64,000 bases of DNA from Haemaphysalis longicornis. Its lineage: Eukaryota; Arthropoda; Arachnida; Ixodida; Ixodidae. The position numbers were made by a program, and so were the translations under genes. This document shows, piece after piece, positions 33,561 to 45,300 of this stretch (position 1 is its first letter; each line of letters begins with the position of its first letter). The DNA lies in NCBI GenBank assembly GCA_013339765.2, contig CM023449.1:108912417-108976416 (forward strand), written 5' to 3'. Under the pieces are notes generated by a model. The model was not told the DNA's origin, did not search any database, and saw only the letters and a program-made list of their open reading frames with translations.

Positions 33561-36411
33561 CGACGCTTCTTCATTGAAAAGGTATTCTTGTTATCGCAAA
33601 TTTGACATAACACTTGTTATAAACAGGCAGTCCTAAAATCAGTACTCCAACATTATTTTTCGCAATATTATTGTGCGAACTGCCAGAAACTTTCGGTTAT
33701 TCGCGCCTTTGCCTTTCTTTGGAGGGGATTTCTTGACCTGGCGCTGGTTGAGCTCCTGCGTCCTGGCCGCTTGCTCGACGCCCTCGTAAGCCAGTTATTG
33801 TCGGTGAACAACGGCCATCTCGGGTCGGAAATCTATGCCGGGTCGATGCCTCCAAAGCTCGCCATTTTTCGAGGGTTCAAATAGCCTCGAGATTATGCGT
33901 CGACGAGGCTGTCGGGCGAGGCAATGTAGCGCTACGACTGGCAAGGCTTAGCTCACCCGTCGTTGTGGCACAGTATTCCTGTGGCAATAAATGTTGTGCC
34001 GATGGCCTAAAAGGTTAATTGGTAATGTCGAGTGAGTCCATGCACCTTGTCGGTTCAGCTAGTACCACTCATTACAGCTTGACAAACAAAGTTGGTTCAT
34101 TTAAAGCGTAGAAACACCGAACGGATAATAAACGCGTCTGCATCGCTCGGCTCAATCACGGCTTTTTCCTCAACAAAGGAAAAACCAGGCGAACACCGGC
34201 CGGTCTGCTTCCAAACACAAGTTGTGCATGGCTTCTCAGCGCCCAGACGCGTGACGTTGTTCGGCTGTACACCGCTTACCAAAACAATGACGGATTACTT
34301 GAGACCTCACGTGGGCTGGTCTCCTCATGGACCCCGGTTGCAAATATTCCGCCGCCGTTCGCCTGCCGGAATTCGGCCAAGGACCGCTAACCGAATAAAA
34401 AATGTACTTTCTGGGGCCGTATGTCAGCCGGTTTCATTTATAAGACCGGCTGCACGAAGAAAACGAATATTCTGCCAACAGATGCGTCGTAAAGAGCAAA
34501 TTCACGGCAGCCGCACTTCGGCTTGGTCTTTTTCCGAAAACCAAGTACCATAACAATACGAGTATAATGTGGCCGGGCGTTTGCCATGCTTTGGCTGAAC
34601 ACCGCTTTCCCGAAAGCAAAAGAGACGCCGTTATGCCGTACGTAGGCCTTCTTTTCTGTAGATCGGCCGTCGAAAGTAAACTGAATATCTGGCAGCCGGG
34701 TACCTGGCGTTGTGTGCTTGAACACAGGCGGCCGCAGGAGTACCAAAGTGCTGGTGGCCGATTGTTGGCTGTTCAAAGTATGGCAGTGGCTGCAAGAACC
34801 TGGATGCTGGCCGGACAAGCCAGAAAGCTGCCATAGGTGGGCCAGTTTTCGGGTACACTTTCTGTGGTGCCTGGCTTCACAGCTATCACTGTGTAGTGGG
34901 CAAAGCGGAATAGAACATCACGTCTGCTGCGCCGTTGTCCAGCGTGCCACTGTTCGTATTTATCGCGCAGGTCTTTCCTGCAGCCTACGTCGTGGAAGCC
35001 TGCGGTAATGCCACAACAGCGTTGCCCACTAGAAACCCCGGCAATCCAGGAGCCAAGGCGCATAAGTCGTCTGCCGCATTCCACCTCTACCTTGAAGCAT
35101 ACGACTTAGCAGCTAGACCAAGGAATGCCGCCATAAGCCTTTCGACAGGGGAACTCTTGGAATATGAGACATCGCAGGGATTATCGTGTAAACCTTCTTA
35201 TTGTCTGCAAAGGACAGCGCCCGGCAACCTACGCTTCGCCACCTCGTCAGCTGCGACATGGTCCAGGGGAAAGCACCGTTCGTGGGAATAGCGGAGGTAC
35301 GTCACTATGATTATGTTTTGGGTAAAAAGACTTGTAATCGTTACATCTTGCAGCTGCGGAGGCCCCGCTCTCTTGGTTGTTGTTGTGCAGATGTGTGAAC
35401 ATTGCCGATGAACCGTTTTGCTATAAGTGAATATTGAGAACTTAGGTGAAAACACACGTAGCTAGAGTAGTAAAACAGACCGGACTGTCCACGCATTGCT
35501 AACAACCCTAGTAGCCGGCGAAGGTGCCATCTTGGCTGAATAAAGTCTATTAATACACGACTGACAAGCAGCGAAGAGACCCTTGCTGATCTAGTAGCGC
35601 GCATCGTGGATTTCAGAGAGTGCACATCGCTGCTTCTCATACGGTCTCATGTTGATGATTTATATACAGACATCATCCAGCCACAAATCTGGTAGACTCG
35701 CCGGAATCGAAGAAACGCTCAGTGACCCTGACGACGTTAGTTAAGGTGATTTCGAATCCCGGGGTATGAGCGAAAAGACCTGCCTCTATTATTTGCAAGG
35801 ATAACTTGAAAGTAACCATCGTACCGAAAGATAATACTCAGGTCATAGAATAAGTGAAATATCTCCTAATACAAACAACTGAATAATTTTTAATTTCACT
35901 CTCTTCAAGACTAAGGACGATATCTCACCTAAAACTTAAAACTCAAGGGCGCAAAAGTTAGCATATCGGACCATTTCTGTACCGGCACTGGCATAACCCA
36001 TCGTGAGCGAATTCGTTTCGCACAGCAGCAGGCTTCCTAAAGGTTACGCTACATAAAACATGATTAGGGTTGTTCGTTTTTGAAACTGATAATCAAGGAG
36101 AAATCAGGTTTTTTCGGAAAAAAATTCCCAACTTCGGGTTCTTTCGTGTAAATCTACACGAGAACTGAGTAATATGCTTAGTTTAATTGAGCAGTAGAAA
36201 TCACAAGCTTCTTAACTTCATTGCATTAAAATTGGATTGTTTCAAGCTCTTTATCGGGGGATATGAGCGTTTTTAGAAAGGTTCTCCAAAACTTTGCGTT
36301 TGCTGGAAATGGAGCGGTAATGATGACAGTAAAGGGCATTTGTAAGTTATAAGACACGAAAAAGTTTATTCACAAAAAAGCAGGCATTTGAATAGTTACT
36401 CTAAACTTGTT
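33561..36411. other. unassigned; LTR-like end near 33985 and GGCC-rich stretch
   Basis: CTGTGGCAATAAATGTTG near 33979-33996 resembles the polyadenylation/U5 end of an LTR, but no partner is found. From 34330 to 35000 GGCC/CGGCC motifs recur as at 30650-31000. Frames of 100-150 codons on both strands here look compositional. Confidence 0.35.
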
Positions 36412-36545
36412 TACACCCTTTTAGCCAACAAGGATGTATCATAATTGGAAATACGGTGATGGGAGGCCTTTAAACCTTTTTTCCTGAATCCCAACACCCT
36501 TTTCCTAGTTCTACACCCTTTTGCGTGAAGAAAAGGGTGTTGATC
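36412..36545. repeat. ACACCCTTTT / AAAAGGGTGT motif cluster, left part
   Basis: ACACCCTTTT occurs at 36413, 36494 and 36513, and AAAAGGGTGT at 36531-36540. The pair at 36513-36540 faces inward across 8 bases and would form a perfect 10-bp stem. The cluster continues after the LINE, from 38549. Confidence 0.75.
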
Positions 36546-36642
36546 ACAGTCTGACAAAGCACAGAAAAATATTGTTGTTAACAACGAGTTAATATCTGTC
36601 TATGCGACAATGGCGTCTTTTTAATACAAATACTTCCAATCT

Positions 36643-38262
36643 GTGTTCTCACAAGAATCGACGCTCAACGGCTGCGCATCAACATTAAGCTTTTCATGTA
36701 TGTCAGACATGCCTGAGGTCGAGATAAGCTACGAAGGTATCGTATCGCTTCTCCTAAACATCAATAATAAAAAGTCTGTCGGGCCGGATGGCATACCAAG
36801 TGCATTTTTGCAGAGATATGCAGAGGGGGTTGCTCGGTATCTCGAAATCATTTTTTCCGCATCGCTTTCCCAATCTTCGGTGCCGAAAAATTGGCTGGTG
36901 GCGAAAGTTGTCCCGGTGCATAAGTCAGGTGACCGCCACAAAATTGAAAACTATAGGCCCATTTCACTAACCTGTGTGTGTTGTAAGCTTTTTGAACATA
37001 TACTATCAAAATCCATTGCTACGTACCTCGAAAACGCTGGTGCCTTTTTCCAACATTCAACATGGCTTCCGCCAAAAGGTTTCGACGATCACACAACTTA
37101 CCGAGGTAATAAATGACTTTTCTCTTGGCCTAAATAATAAAAAGCAAATTGATGCAATATTTTTAGATATGTCAAAAGCATTTGACAGGGTACCACACGA
37201 TCACCTAATCCACAAATTAATACGATTAGGAATTAACTGCACTGTAGTAAAGTGGATAACCGCTTATCTTTCAGGAAGGACTCAATTTGTAGAGGTACAT
37301 GGCATCCAATCTCGCGAGCTACAAGTTACCTCTGGGGTCCCGCAGGGGTCCGTTCAGGGCCCCATCTTTTTTCTAATGTATACAAATGATATTGCTTCTG
37401 ACATAGATGAGACAATTACTGTACGTCTTTTTGCAGACGACTGTCTAATATACCGGGAAATTATGACAGCAACGACCACGCGCTACTTAGCAAAGGTCTT
37501 GCATCGATTGAAAAGTGGTGTGAACGTTGAATGAAACTAAATAAAGAAAAAACGGTTGCTTTACGTGTTACTAACAAAACCACAAATGTCTATAGTTTCC
37601 CATATGCACTACGAAACTGGCGAGATAAGTATAGTCAACGCAGTAAAACATTTGGGTATGACTATTAACAATGACCTAAGTTGGGCTGCTCATATTACTA
37701 ATGTTTGTTCAGCTGCCGAAAAAAAGCTCTGGTTTCTGCGTAGAAAACTAGAACTGGCACCCCCATCGGTGAAGCTATCTGCCTATCTAACAATTGTCAG
37801 GCCAACATTAGAATACGGTAGCATCATCTGGGATCCGTATTATAAAGGTTTGATTGATAAGCTTGAAAAAGTGCAAAAAAGGCGGCTCGGTTCATATTAT
37901 CACGTTATTCACGCACTGACTCTGTCTCAGATATGCTTGAAATTTTTAACTTGCCAACACTAGCAGATCGCCGCACTCATGCGCGCCTCAAGTTTTTCTT
38001 TCTACTTACGCAGAATGCCTTTAAAATAGAAACAACCCAATACCTAATTCCGAGACAAGGTAGAGACACGCGATACACAAATAGCCGCGCTTTCACGGTA
38101 CCGCAACTCCGCATCAACACTTACGCATATTCTTTTTTTCCACGCACAATACGTCACTGGAACGCATTACCAGAATCGGTCGTTTTATCTCGGACTGTTT
38201 CGGAATTTGAGAACCGCCTTCTTGCGAGCCCTAGTACAAATGTACCTAACCTACTTTGTTAG
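36643..38262 (+). pseudogene. reverse transcriptase of the CR1/Jockey-type LINE
   Basis: The domain runs in order: NNKKSVGPDGIPSAFL and NWLVAKVVPVHKSGD...ENYRPISLTCV (fingers, 36643-37116); after a -1/+1 shift FLDMSKAFDRVPHDHL (motif A), SGVPQGSVQGPIFFLMYTND (motif B) and VRLFADDCLIY (FADD box, motif C) in 36974-37534; then AVKHLGMTINNDLSWAAHI and RPTLEYGSIIWDPY (thumb, 37556-37963), and the C-terminal TIRHWNALPESVV in 37933-38262. Three frame changes break it, but motifs A-C keep their catalytic Asp residues, so the decay is moderate. It is among the best preserved RTs in the window. Function in the family is target-primed reverse transcription. Confidence 0.85.
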
Positions 38263-38280
38263 CAGTGCTGAATGAATGTT

Positions 38281-38350
38281 TGCACACACATGTGTGTGTA
38301 TGTATATGTATGTGTATATGTATATGAATATGTATGCGTGTATGTATAGA
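38281..38350. repeat. TG/TATG microsatellite in the LINE 3' UTR
   Basis: ACACACATGTGTGTGTATG and TATGTATATG units run for about 70 bases just after the RT stop. Confidence 0.85.
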
Positions 38351-38520
38351 TTCTTTATCGTACTCATTAGCTTGTCTGTATTTTATTGCGTTTGTTTGGC
38401 ATTATTTGTTTGCATTGTTTGTGCAATAATATAGGCATGCACGATTAAGTTTTTGCTTTTGTGCGTTCTTACGGACGCTTATATGTTATTACAAGAATTT
38501 TGTAACCCCACCCTGTATCG

Positions 38521-40080
38521 GCCTCACCGGCAAACAGTATGAGTAAATGAACACCCTTGGTTTTTCTTAGGGTGTTGAAAGGGTGGGGAAAAAGTGTTCA
38601 GCTGTGCATTGAATAAGGCCATGTTTGGATGCTTAATAGCACTGTAATAAAGAATACATCCCCTCATATACTCTTCTACTCGCATGAAGTTTTCAAGCGC
38701 GAAAACAATAGTTGCTCGTATACAATGATCGCTCGTTTCCATATGCTGTGCACCTCATGCTCCATGTTTAGCTTTGGCACGTGAAACACCAATTTAAACC
38801 TTCAAAATTAAAGAGCCTACAGTCGTGTGGCGAAAAGGGTGTTTACCGACTGCAACACGCTGGGCTTTTTGTAGGTTGTTGAAACGGTGTAAAATAGGTG
38901 TTCAGTTTCAAAAAAGGAACAGCGGACCAGGGGGTCGACCTAGTTTCTTCTGGTGTTTCTAAGTTTTGTTATGTTTGCTAAGCTTTGCAATATTCTTGCT
39001 AAGCTAGGATGACCGTGAAGGGGTGAGGCCAAGTTTAAGCGGATTTTACAAGGCTGTTCCAGTGTGTGTTCCCCGCCCCCTCCCCAATGCGAGGGTACCC
39101 AAGGGGGAAACAAGCTAGGTCGGACCCCAGCTACGCTGTTCGTCCAGCCTTGCAAGCTGCGCCAATTTTTTTTGCCTTTTAGAATCCATAAAAGACTACT
39201 ACCTTTGAAATGGTACAGTAAGAGGTGCGGATACGCATACGCCCCTTGTGCTCACGCTCTAACAAGCTCGAGAGGCGACTTTACTGTTATAATACCCTAT
39301 CGCCAATTTACAGGTGCCGCAGTTGTTTTTCTTTGTATTTTTTTGTTAACGCCGCATAAATTACCTGAAGCCTTAAGAGCTTCACTGGTAACAAATTATG
39401 CCAATTCATATTGCTTTAAACATCGTGAGGTACAAAACACCCCCCCCCCCTTGTAGAAAATGTTCAGTCCACCCGTATAAACATGTAAAAATGCCTCCAA
39501 AGTTGGAGGTTTCTTCACCTGTTTTCTTTGTTGGCGGACTTTTCTTACACCCTTTTTCTTACATGCTTGTTTCTTTACGCCCTTTTTCTTAGTTTCGAAC
39601 ACCATAATTTGTAGCTTTACACCCTTCTAATACAAAGGGTTTTGAATTAATGAACAACTTTTTTGAAGGGTTTTGAGGTGACGGGGAAGATTTGTTTTGT
39701 ATTTAATATCATTCTGTAAGTTATGAAACGCAAAAACTACCTCGTAAAAAAACGTTTTGCAAATCCGCGTGTTGATTTGTATATTCCCATAGTAAATCCA
39801 TGCTTCCAAAATTAGCGGTAAAATATCTGTTTTTTGCGAAGCCCAGCGACTCCATCGGGGGGCTTTCCTCTGCAGGACATAAAAGCAAGAACAGCACGTG
39901 TATTACTAAGTAAGTATGCACTCCCTGTACCGCTTGCATCCCGACGATTTTCTTGCTCAATTCATTTGCGTTCCAAATGTAACCTGTGCGTATTGACGGT
40001 TTGTGTTGAATAAGGCGGGCTCCGCCGATTGACATTGTCACTGCGCATACCAACACCTTAAAAAATCGGTGTGAAGCTCA
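38521..40080. repeat. ACACCCTTTT motif region, middle part
   Basis: Pairs such as AACACCCTTGG...CTTAGGGTGTT (38550-38576), AAAAGGGTGT (38834-38842 region), ACACCCTTTTTCTTAC (39548) and ACACCCTTCTAATACAAAGG (39624) are scattered through 1.5 kb. No coding frame is recognised. Poly-C occurs at 39440-39450. Confidence 0.55.
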
Positions 40081-40250
40081 ACACCCTTTTTTTAGGTTGT
40101 AAAGCATTCTCAACACCCTTTTTTAAGGGTGTTGAGCTCGACACCCTTGTTTTATCTGTACACCCCTTTTTTGCCAAAACACCTTTTAAGGGTGTTAGCC
40201 ACGGGACAAGATTTTTACACCTTTTCGGCTAAAAAGGGTGTAAAAAAGAT
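40081..40250. repeat. dense ACACCCTTTT/AAAAGGGTGT inverted-motif cluster
   Basis: Within 170 bases there are at least seven copies of the motif in both orientations, for example CAACACCCTTTTTTAAGGG (a stem closing on itself near 40110-40134) and ACACCTTTTAAGGGTGTTAG (40188-40200 region), ending in AAAAAGGGTGTAAAAAAG. The strand could fold into alternative stems. Confidence 0.8.
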
Positions 40251-40689
40251 TAGTGTGTGTGCACATCCTTCTTTTCTATTTAATTATCTGCATGCATAAC
40301 ATCTTGGTGGTCTCTATTCAAAGCTTGTCTGATCATGGGTGGGGGCAAGTGTTTTCGACATCACAGCTTGCATTAAGTAGGCACAACAATATCAGTTCAG
40401 CATTTTCCAGCCCAAGGAAGCGAGTTGTAGAGTCATGCCAATACTCAATGATTTCGAAAGCTGGCTTTGCAAGGATTCCTCCCTGCAAGTACTGGCTGAG
40501 AATGGTGGACCGTCAGCCCACGGTTATGGAGATGGCTACATTGAAAGGGTTCATTCGGGGAGAAATCGGTTTTAACACGGTTCTCCTGCAACATGTTCGA
40601 GACATAAAAAAAGGCTGAAAGCACGTTTTAACAGAAAACGAATATTCCTACTTATCATTGGCAAGAAAACGTAGTACTATGACGCTGCT
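40251..40689. other. no recognisable gene
   Basis: A 120-codon frame is present (40253-40618) without recognisable content. Confidence 0.4.
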
Positions 40690-42193
40690 CCCATGTCGAT
40701 AAAATTAAGTGCAGCCCGGGCCATCTCACACGAAGAAAATAAAATTGAATCTTTTCTTCCAAATCCACCACACCACAACGCGCAAAAACATGCCTCCATA
40801 CGTACTATGTCTCATACCCGAATATATGCATTAACATTCATAGCGAACACCTCAATCATGATAACATATCTGCCGCCATCCTATTAAGTGATTGCGATAC
40901 CGTCGCTCTTACTAAAACCTGGCGTTCACTCATGTCACTGACGCTGAAGTTGCCACGTACATGCCTGGACTTACCTTTTACCGTCTTGATCGCTTTCTCA
41001 ACCGATGCGGTGGTGTTCCGAAATAAAATGAGGAATTTCGTTAGTCATTTTAAAGTAGAATACGAAAGAACATTGCACAGTCCGCGTAAGGCTTGTCTAG
41101 GCCTTGCGAACGCGCGGCTGCAGAGCATACTAGCGACATCTGCTGATGGCTGCTGGGTGGGAGATAGCTTGCCATTGCTCGTTCGCGGATCCCAGACAGG
41201 CTCGGCCCCGTCAATGTATTAGTGCGGGACACTTTATTTGCAGATGCCATTACACGCAAGGGATGCTTCTGTTATGAAGTTTACGCTTAATGGCTGACGC
41301 ATGAGACGCGTCATATGACAAGATGCTTTATGAGCGCAGGCAGTCACGCCATCGCACAAAAGGTTTCTCCAAAACGTTGAATGACGTAATTTCCCTCGAT
41401 TTTGAAACGGCAGTGTGTAAACTACTACTTGTCAATCTGAATCCATTTGAATTCAACTAAACTGAAAACGTCATTCTTGTACGAAAGCGATTTCTTATTG
41501 TAAGTAGCCCACATTGTAACAGAACACCCGTTTTAGCCCGTGTACCACTGGGTATAGTACTGGGGCCGTTGCTGTTGCTGATTTATATTATTGACCGGGC
41601 GTCCGACATTACTAATTACATACATCTATTTGCGGATTATTGTGCGTTATATGACATTACGTCTAAGCAAGACCACTTGAACCTATAATCTGGTCATAGC
41701 CGCACCAAAAACTGGTGAAACAGCTGCCAAATATCATTAAACGTGTCAATGCACGTTAATGCCACTATGCTGACGCACATGCCGTTTAATTTATAAGTAG
41801 CGTCTCCTAGGATCTTCCTTACAATTCATAAGTGTGTAAAGTACTTAACTGTCTATAATACAAGCGACCTGTTTTGGACCGTACACGTCACCCACTTAAT
41901 CACCATTGCCAGTAGACCCTCGCAAATCTTCGGCCTATTATAAAAGCTGCCTCTGGACACTTGAAACATGCAGCCTATAAAACACTGATCCGCCCAAAAC
42001 TTGACGATGCCGCTACCATATGGGATGTGCATACGCGTTATTTATCGACAACATATTACCATCCAAATCAGGGTAGATAGATTCACGTTCTTCGATTATT
42101 CTTCATTTACCAGCATTTTTACCGCACCGGAATTTTTACCAGAATTTACCGCTCTGTTGGTCTTTGGCGTTGTATGCATCGAACTTTCATGTA
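40690..42193 (+). pseudogene. decayed LINE: endonuclease piece, RT palm and thumb
   Basis: LLSDCDTVALTKTW and TDAEVATYMPGLTFYRLDR (about 40875-41005) are the N-terminal apurinic-endonuclease region of a CR1/Jockey LINE. RVPLGIVLGPLLLLIYIIDR (motif B, where SGVPQGS is usual) and IHLFADYCALYDI (motif C with the second Asp changed to Tyr) follow at 41540-41660. TSDLFWTVHVTHLI and TLIRPKLDDAATIWDVHTR (41860-42035) are the thumb. Everything is riddled with stops. 41060-41270 looks like unrelated DNA inserted in the middle. The copy ends at the hairpin at 42194. Confidence 0.75.
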
Positions 42194-42327
42194 AGCATTC
42201 TCGGAACAGCGCAAAGGAACGAGGACAAGGTGTATACGGGATACAGCGCCGGCCAGGGAGATCCCTGGTGTGCGCTGTGTCCCGTCTACACCTCGTCCTC
42301 GTCCCTTTGCGCATCTCTGAAAATGCT
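42194..42327. repeat. ~134-bp hairpin (foldback) element inside the decayed LINE
   Basis: The core arms 42209-42249 and 42272-42312 pair at 37 of 41 positions (GCGCAAAGGAACGAGGACAA against its inverse), with a smaller CCAGGGA/TCCCTGG stem in the loop. AGCATT at 42194 and AATGCT at about 42322-42327 extend the symmetry. Confidence 0.9.
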
Positions 42328-45300
42328 ATACTAACACGTCCAAGCTTATACCTTAGTAATTTTATGTATGGTTGCACCATTGTAATAATGTGATGTACTT
42401 CATATCAAGCAGTGTGAACACTCATTAGGTGTCCATTGAAGACATGTTCCACAATGTATTCCTGTTTTTTATAATTTCGCTGATTTATTGTTCTACCGCT
42501 TTTGAATATAGTTATGAAGCTGAAACCCCTCTCCCCTCTCCTCTGTTTTACATGTTGGCCACTGGCACCACCGCTCATGTACCGACCCCTCCACGGACGC
42601 CGCGGAGGTATGAAAGTAAATAAGATCAGGCCTGGCTTAGAGCCAACGAATTTGTGTTGCGCTTGTTCTCTGAAGTATGGAGGTCATCCTACTTGTCATC
42701 AATGCGTCATTTCAGGGGTGGGTTGGTAAACAGCCGGACTACATTTCTGTATTTAGCTCATTCTGTAGCCAACTAGAAAAAATTGATTCAATATTAAAAC
42801 CCCAGAAATTTAATGCTCGGCAGTTAGCTAAACAAGAAATTCTTAAAACGCCCAATTAATTTATGAAATAATGTTAAAGTTGAGCGTACGGGAATTTATC
42901 AACTTAAGCAATACACCATAAGATCTACGTGAATGGATACAGCTCTGCCTCGGACGCCTCCGCTCATAAATACAACAGAACTTGTGTCAATTCAAGTGGT
43001 AGAACATGGTATATGTACTTGGTATTTTTTCGTTGTGTCACATTAGCGCGAACCGGAAATGAAAACCCCATTGTATGTTATCGTTTGGAGCCATGATGAC
43101 AATCTCATCCGCCACCTTCCTTCCGAGTAGGGCACGTAATTTCAAGATTGCCTAAGTGTGTAGCTATTCCAGGTGGGGTTCTTTCAATGTCATTGTTTCT
43201 TTTCTATTTTGTCCAGTGGGCGTTGTGTGGTAGTTGAAAACGAGAGTTTCAAAGCATAACCGGAGCTGAGGAGCGATCTTTCATATCGTTCACGAGTTTT
43301 TCCTAATGACGACACACCAAACTCCCTCCTCTTCCCCCCAAAATTGGCCCCACCCGGCACCATTGTTCATGGCGACAGCTGAGTTAGTTCATTTTAAGCA
43401 AGTTGTATCCTTTGTGGCGAGTGCCCCCTAGCCCGAATATTGTTTCAGTGGGGAACCCTCAATCTGTTGTAACTTTCGCATTTCCTTTTGCGCTTCTTAT
43501 ATCACCTCTTCTTTTGCTTTTTATGAATTTTAAGTGATGTATTTTAGGCTCAGCGTTGGAGACTTCATTATAGTGAAGGTCCGGAGAACTAACCTAGAAC
43601 CGCTGGACAGAAGTTATGGTTAGAGTGGCCAGGAAGTCCGTGCTCTTCGTGCCCATACAGTTGACGTGTCGGTAGCCTGACACGTGCTTCCGAAGGAATG
43701 GCGATTTCACAAAAAACAGGGCGAGGAAAAGGAGGGGGTTATTAGAGCTGTCATGCTTTTATTGGGAGGCATCGTACCTAAAATACTATCCTGCAGCAAG
43801 CAGAAAGAATTTTCTTATGGTTGATTCTGCGTGGTGGGTTGATACAAAATAATCTGGGCTATGTTATAAGAGTACGGAATATTACACAACGTACATAAAG
43901 TAGCATCAGAAGACGACGTACTGAACTTGTCTATTATGGTATTTCCTTTATGTCGGGCGGGTAGTTTAGCCAAGATGCAGTGCCATGTGATGTTTCTGAG
44001 CAAGGGTGTTCCCTACGTCAATCCGGCCTTCACGAACCGATCTTTCGACCAGTGCTTCATGGTTAGCTCGTTTTCGTTAAGTTCGTTTACTTCAAACTGA
44101 CCTTTACTCAGCATAATACGCTGCTGTTCTATAGGCGATTGGTAGAGCATTTGGGTTTCTTTTGGGGAATCATGCGTATATCCCACGTCAAAAACAAGGT
44201 GAAAAACATGTTAAGTCGTCTGCAAGACGCACAGCGTTAATTATGGTGGTGTCAGCAAGAGATGAAAGCTTTGGATGTAGTTTCTTTAACAACGCAAGTA
44301 AAATGTTCAATCTCATAAAACGTTACAGCAAATTAAGCGAAGATATTATGAAGCCAATCCGATCACTGAGAGGCTGTTCTCACTGACTCAGAGATGTAAG
44401 TTCGGGCAATTGCGGAATTTACATGGTAAGAACGTTGCTTAGTCGCGTTCTCTACTGACATATGTGATCACTTACGTTCAGTGCGATGAGGTATCGGAGA
44501 GAAAAATATTAACGCTGAAAAAACGCTTAACTTGTCAGTGTAATAGCAGCCTACCCAGTTTTGGTGTGATGACCTAACGAGCCCCCGGCCTCTGACACAA
44601 TAAACTATGCATTATACGCTTAAATTAGTCAATTAATTGTTAATTGCCCGCTTCCTACCGACACAACCAGAACGGGGTGTTTTTGATCTGTTTTCTCAAA
44701 GTGAAGACGTCATTTATAATGGCAGTTCTGTGAATGCGAATGAAAAAAATCCTGGGTCATCTCGACTAACGTGAAGCGTGGATAGGGAACATGCAGTGTA
44801 TAATTGTATTCTAGGCACATTGTGTCCACGGAGGTGAAACCGTTGGGGGGTAGAGGCACAGAGCTTTGCTGTACGTGTCGTGTCTTTGAAGCAAGAAGCG
44901 TCCTTACGCGAGGCGTTGGAAACTAGTGTCCGGGTGTGTTCTTTTAGTACATGTTACTTTCCAGCGCGAGGCGTTTGAAGACGAGTGTCCCGGTGTTTTT
45001 TTACGATGACTACATGATACTACGACGACATGGGACGCCGAAAGCACGGTCCCCTATGTTGCTTCCGTCCTGAAAATGCTGTACCAAAAGTTCGATACAA
45101 AAGCGACTTCATCAGCCTGCAGAACAGCCTTCGCTAGCTTAGCGCAGTGCGAACCTGCACCAAATTCGACTGTCGGTAAATGTGTGTGCTTTCCAGATCA
45201 GACACCTTTTTTTGGCGGCTTGTGACATGGTTATCCCACATTTAGAAGCGGAAGTCATACCCACGAAAGGTCAGCCCTGCTTTAAATGTTTTTGCAGTGC

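Larger units (their letters stand above)
36546..38520 (+). mobile_element. CR1/Jockey-type LINE, 5'-truncated
   Basis: The reverse transcriptase lies at 36643-38262 and is followed by a 3' UTR with a TG-rich microsatellite and a CCCTGTATCGGCCTCACC end. ACACCCTTTT motifs flank both sides, which suggests insertion into that repeat. The endonuclease is missing. Confidence 0.65.

Noticed and set aside
33700..34010. A complete LTR ending in AATAAATGTTG
   Set aside because: No partner LTR, polypurine tract or pol sequence is adjacent.
34092..35291. Several 100-150 codon frames on both strands
   Set aside because: They overlap each other in a GGCC-rich stretch and none is recognisable.
36412..40250. 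Telomere-like sequence (AGGGTGT)
   Set aside because: The motifs are not tandem, occur in both orientations, and arthropod telomeres use TTAGG.
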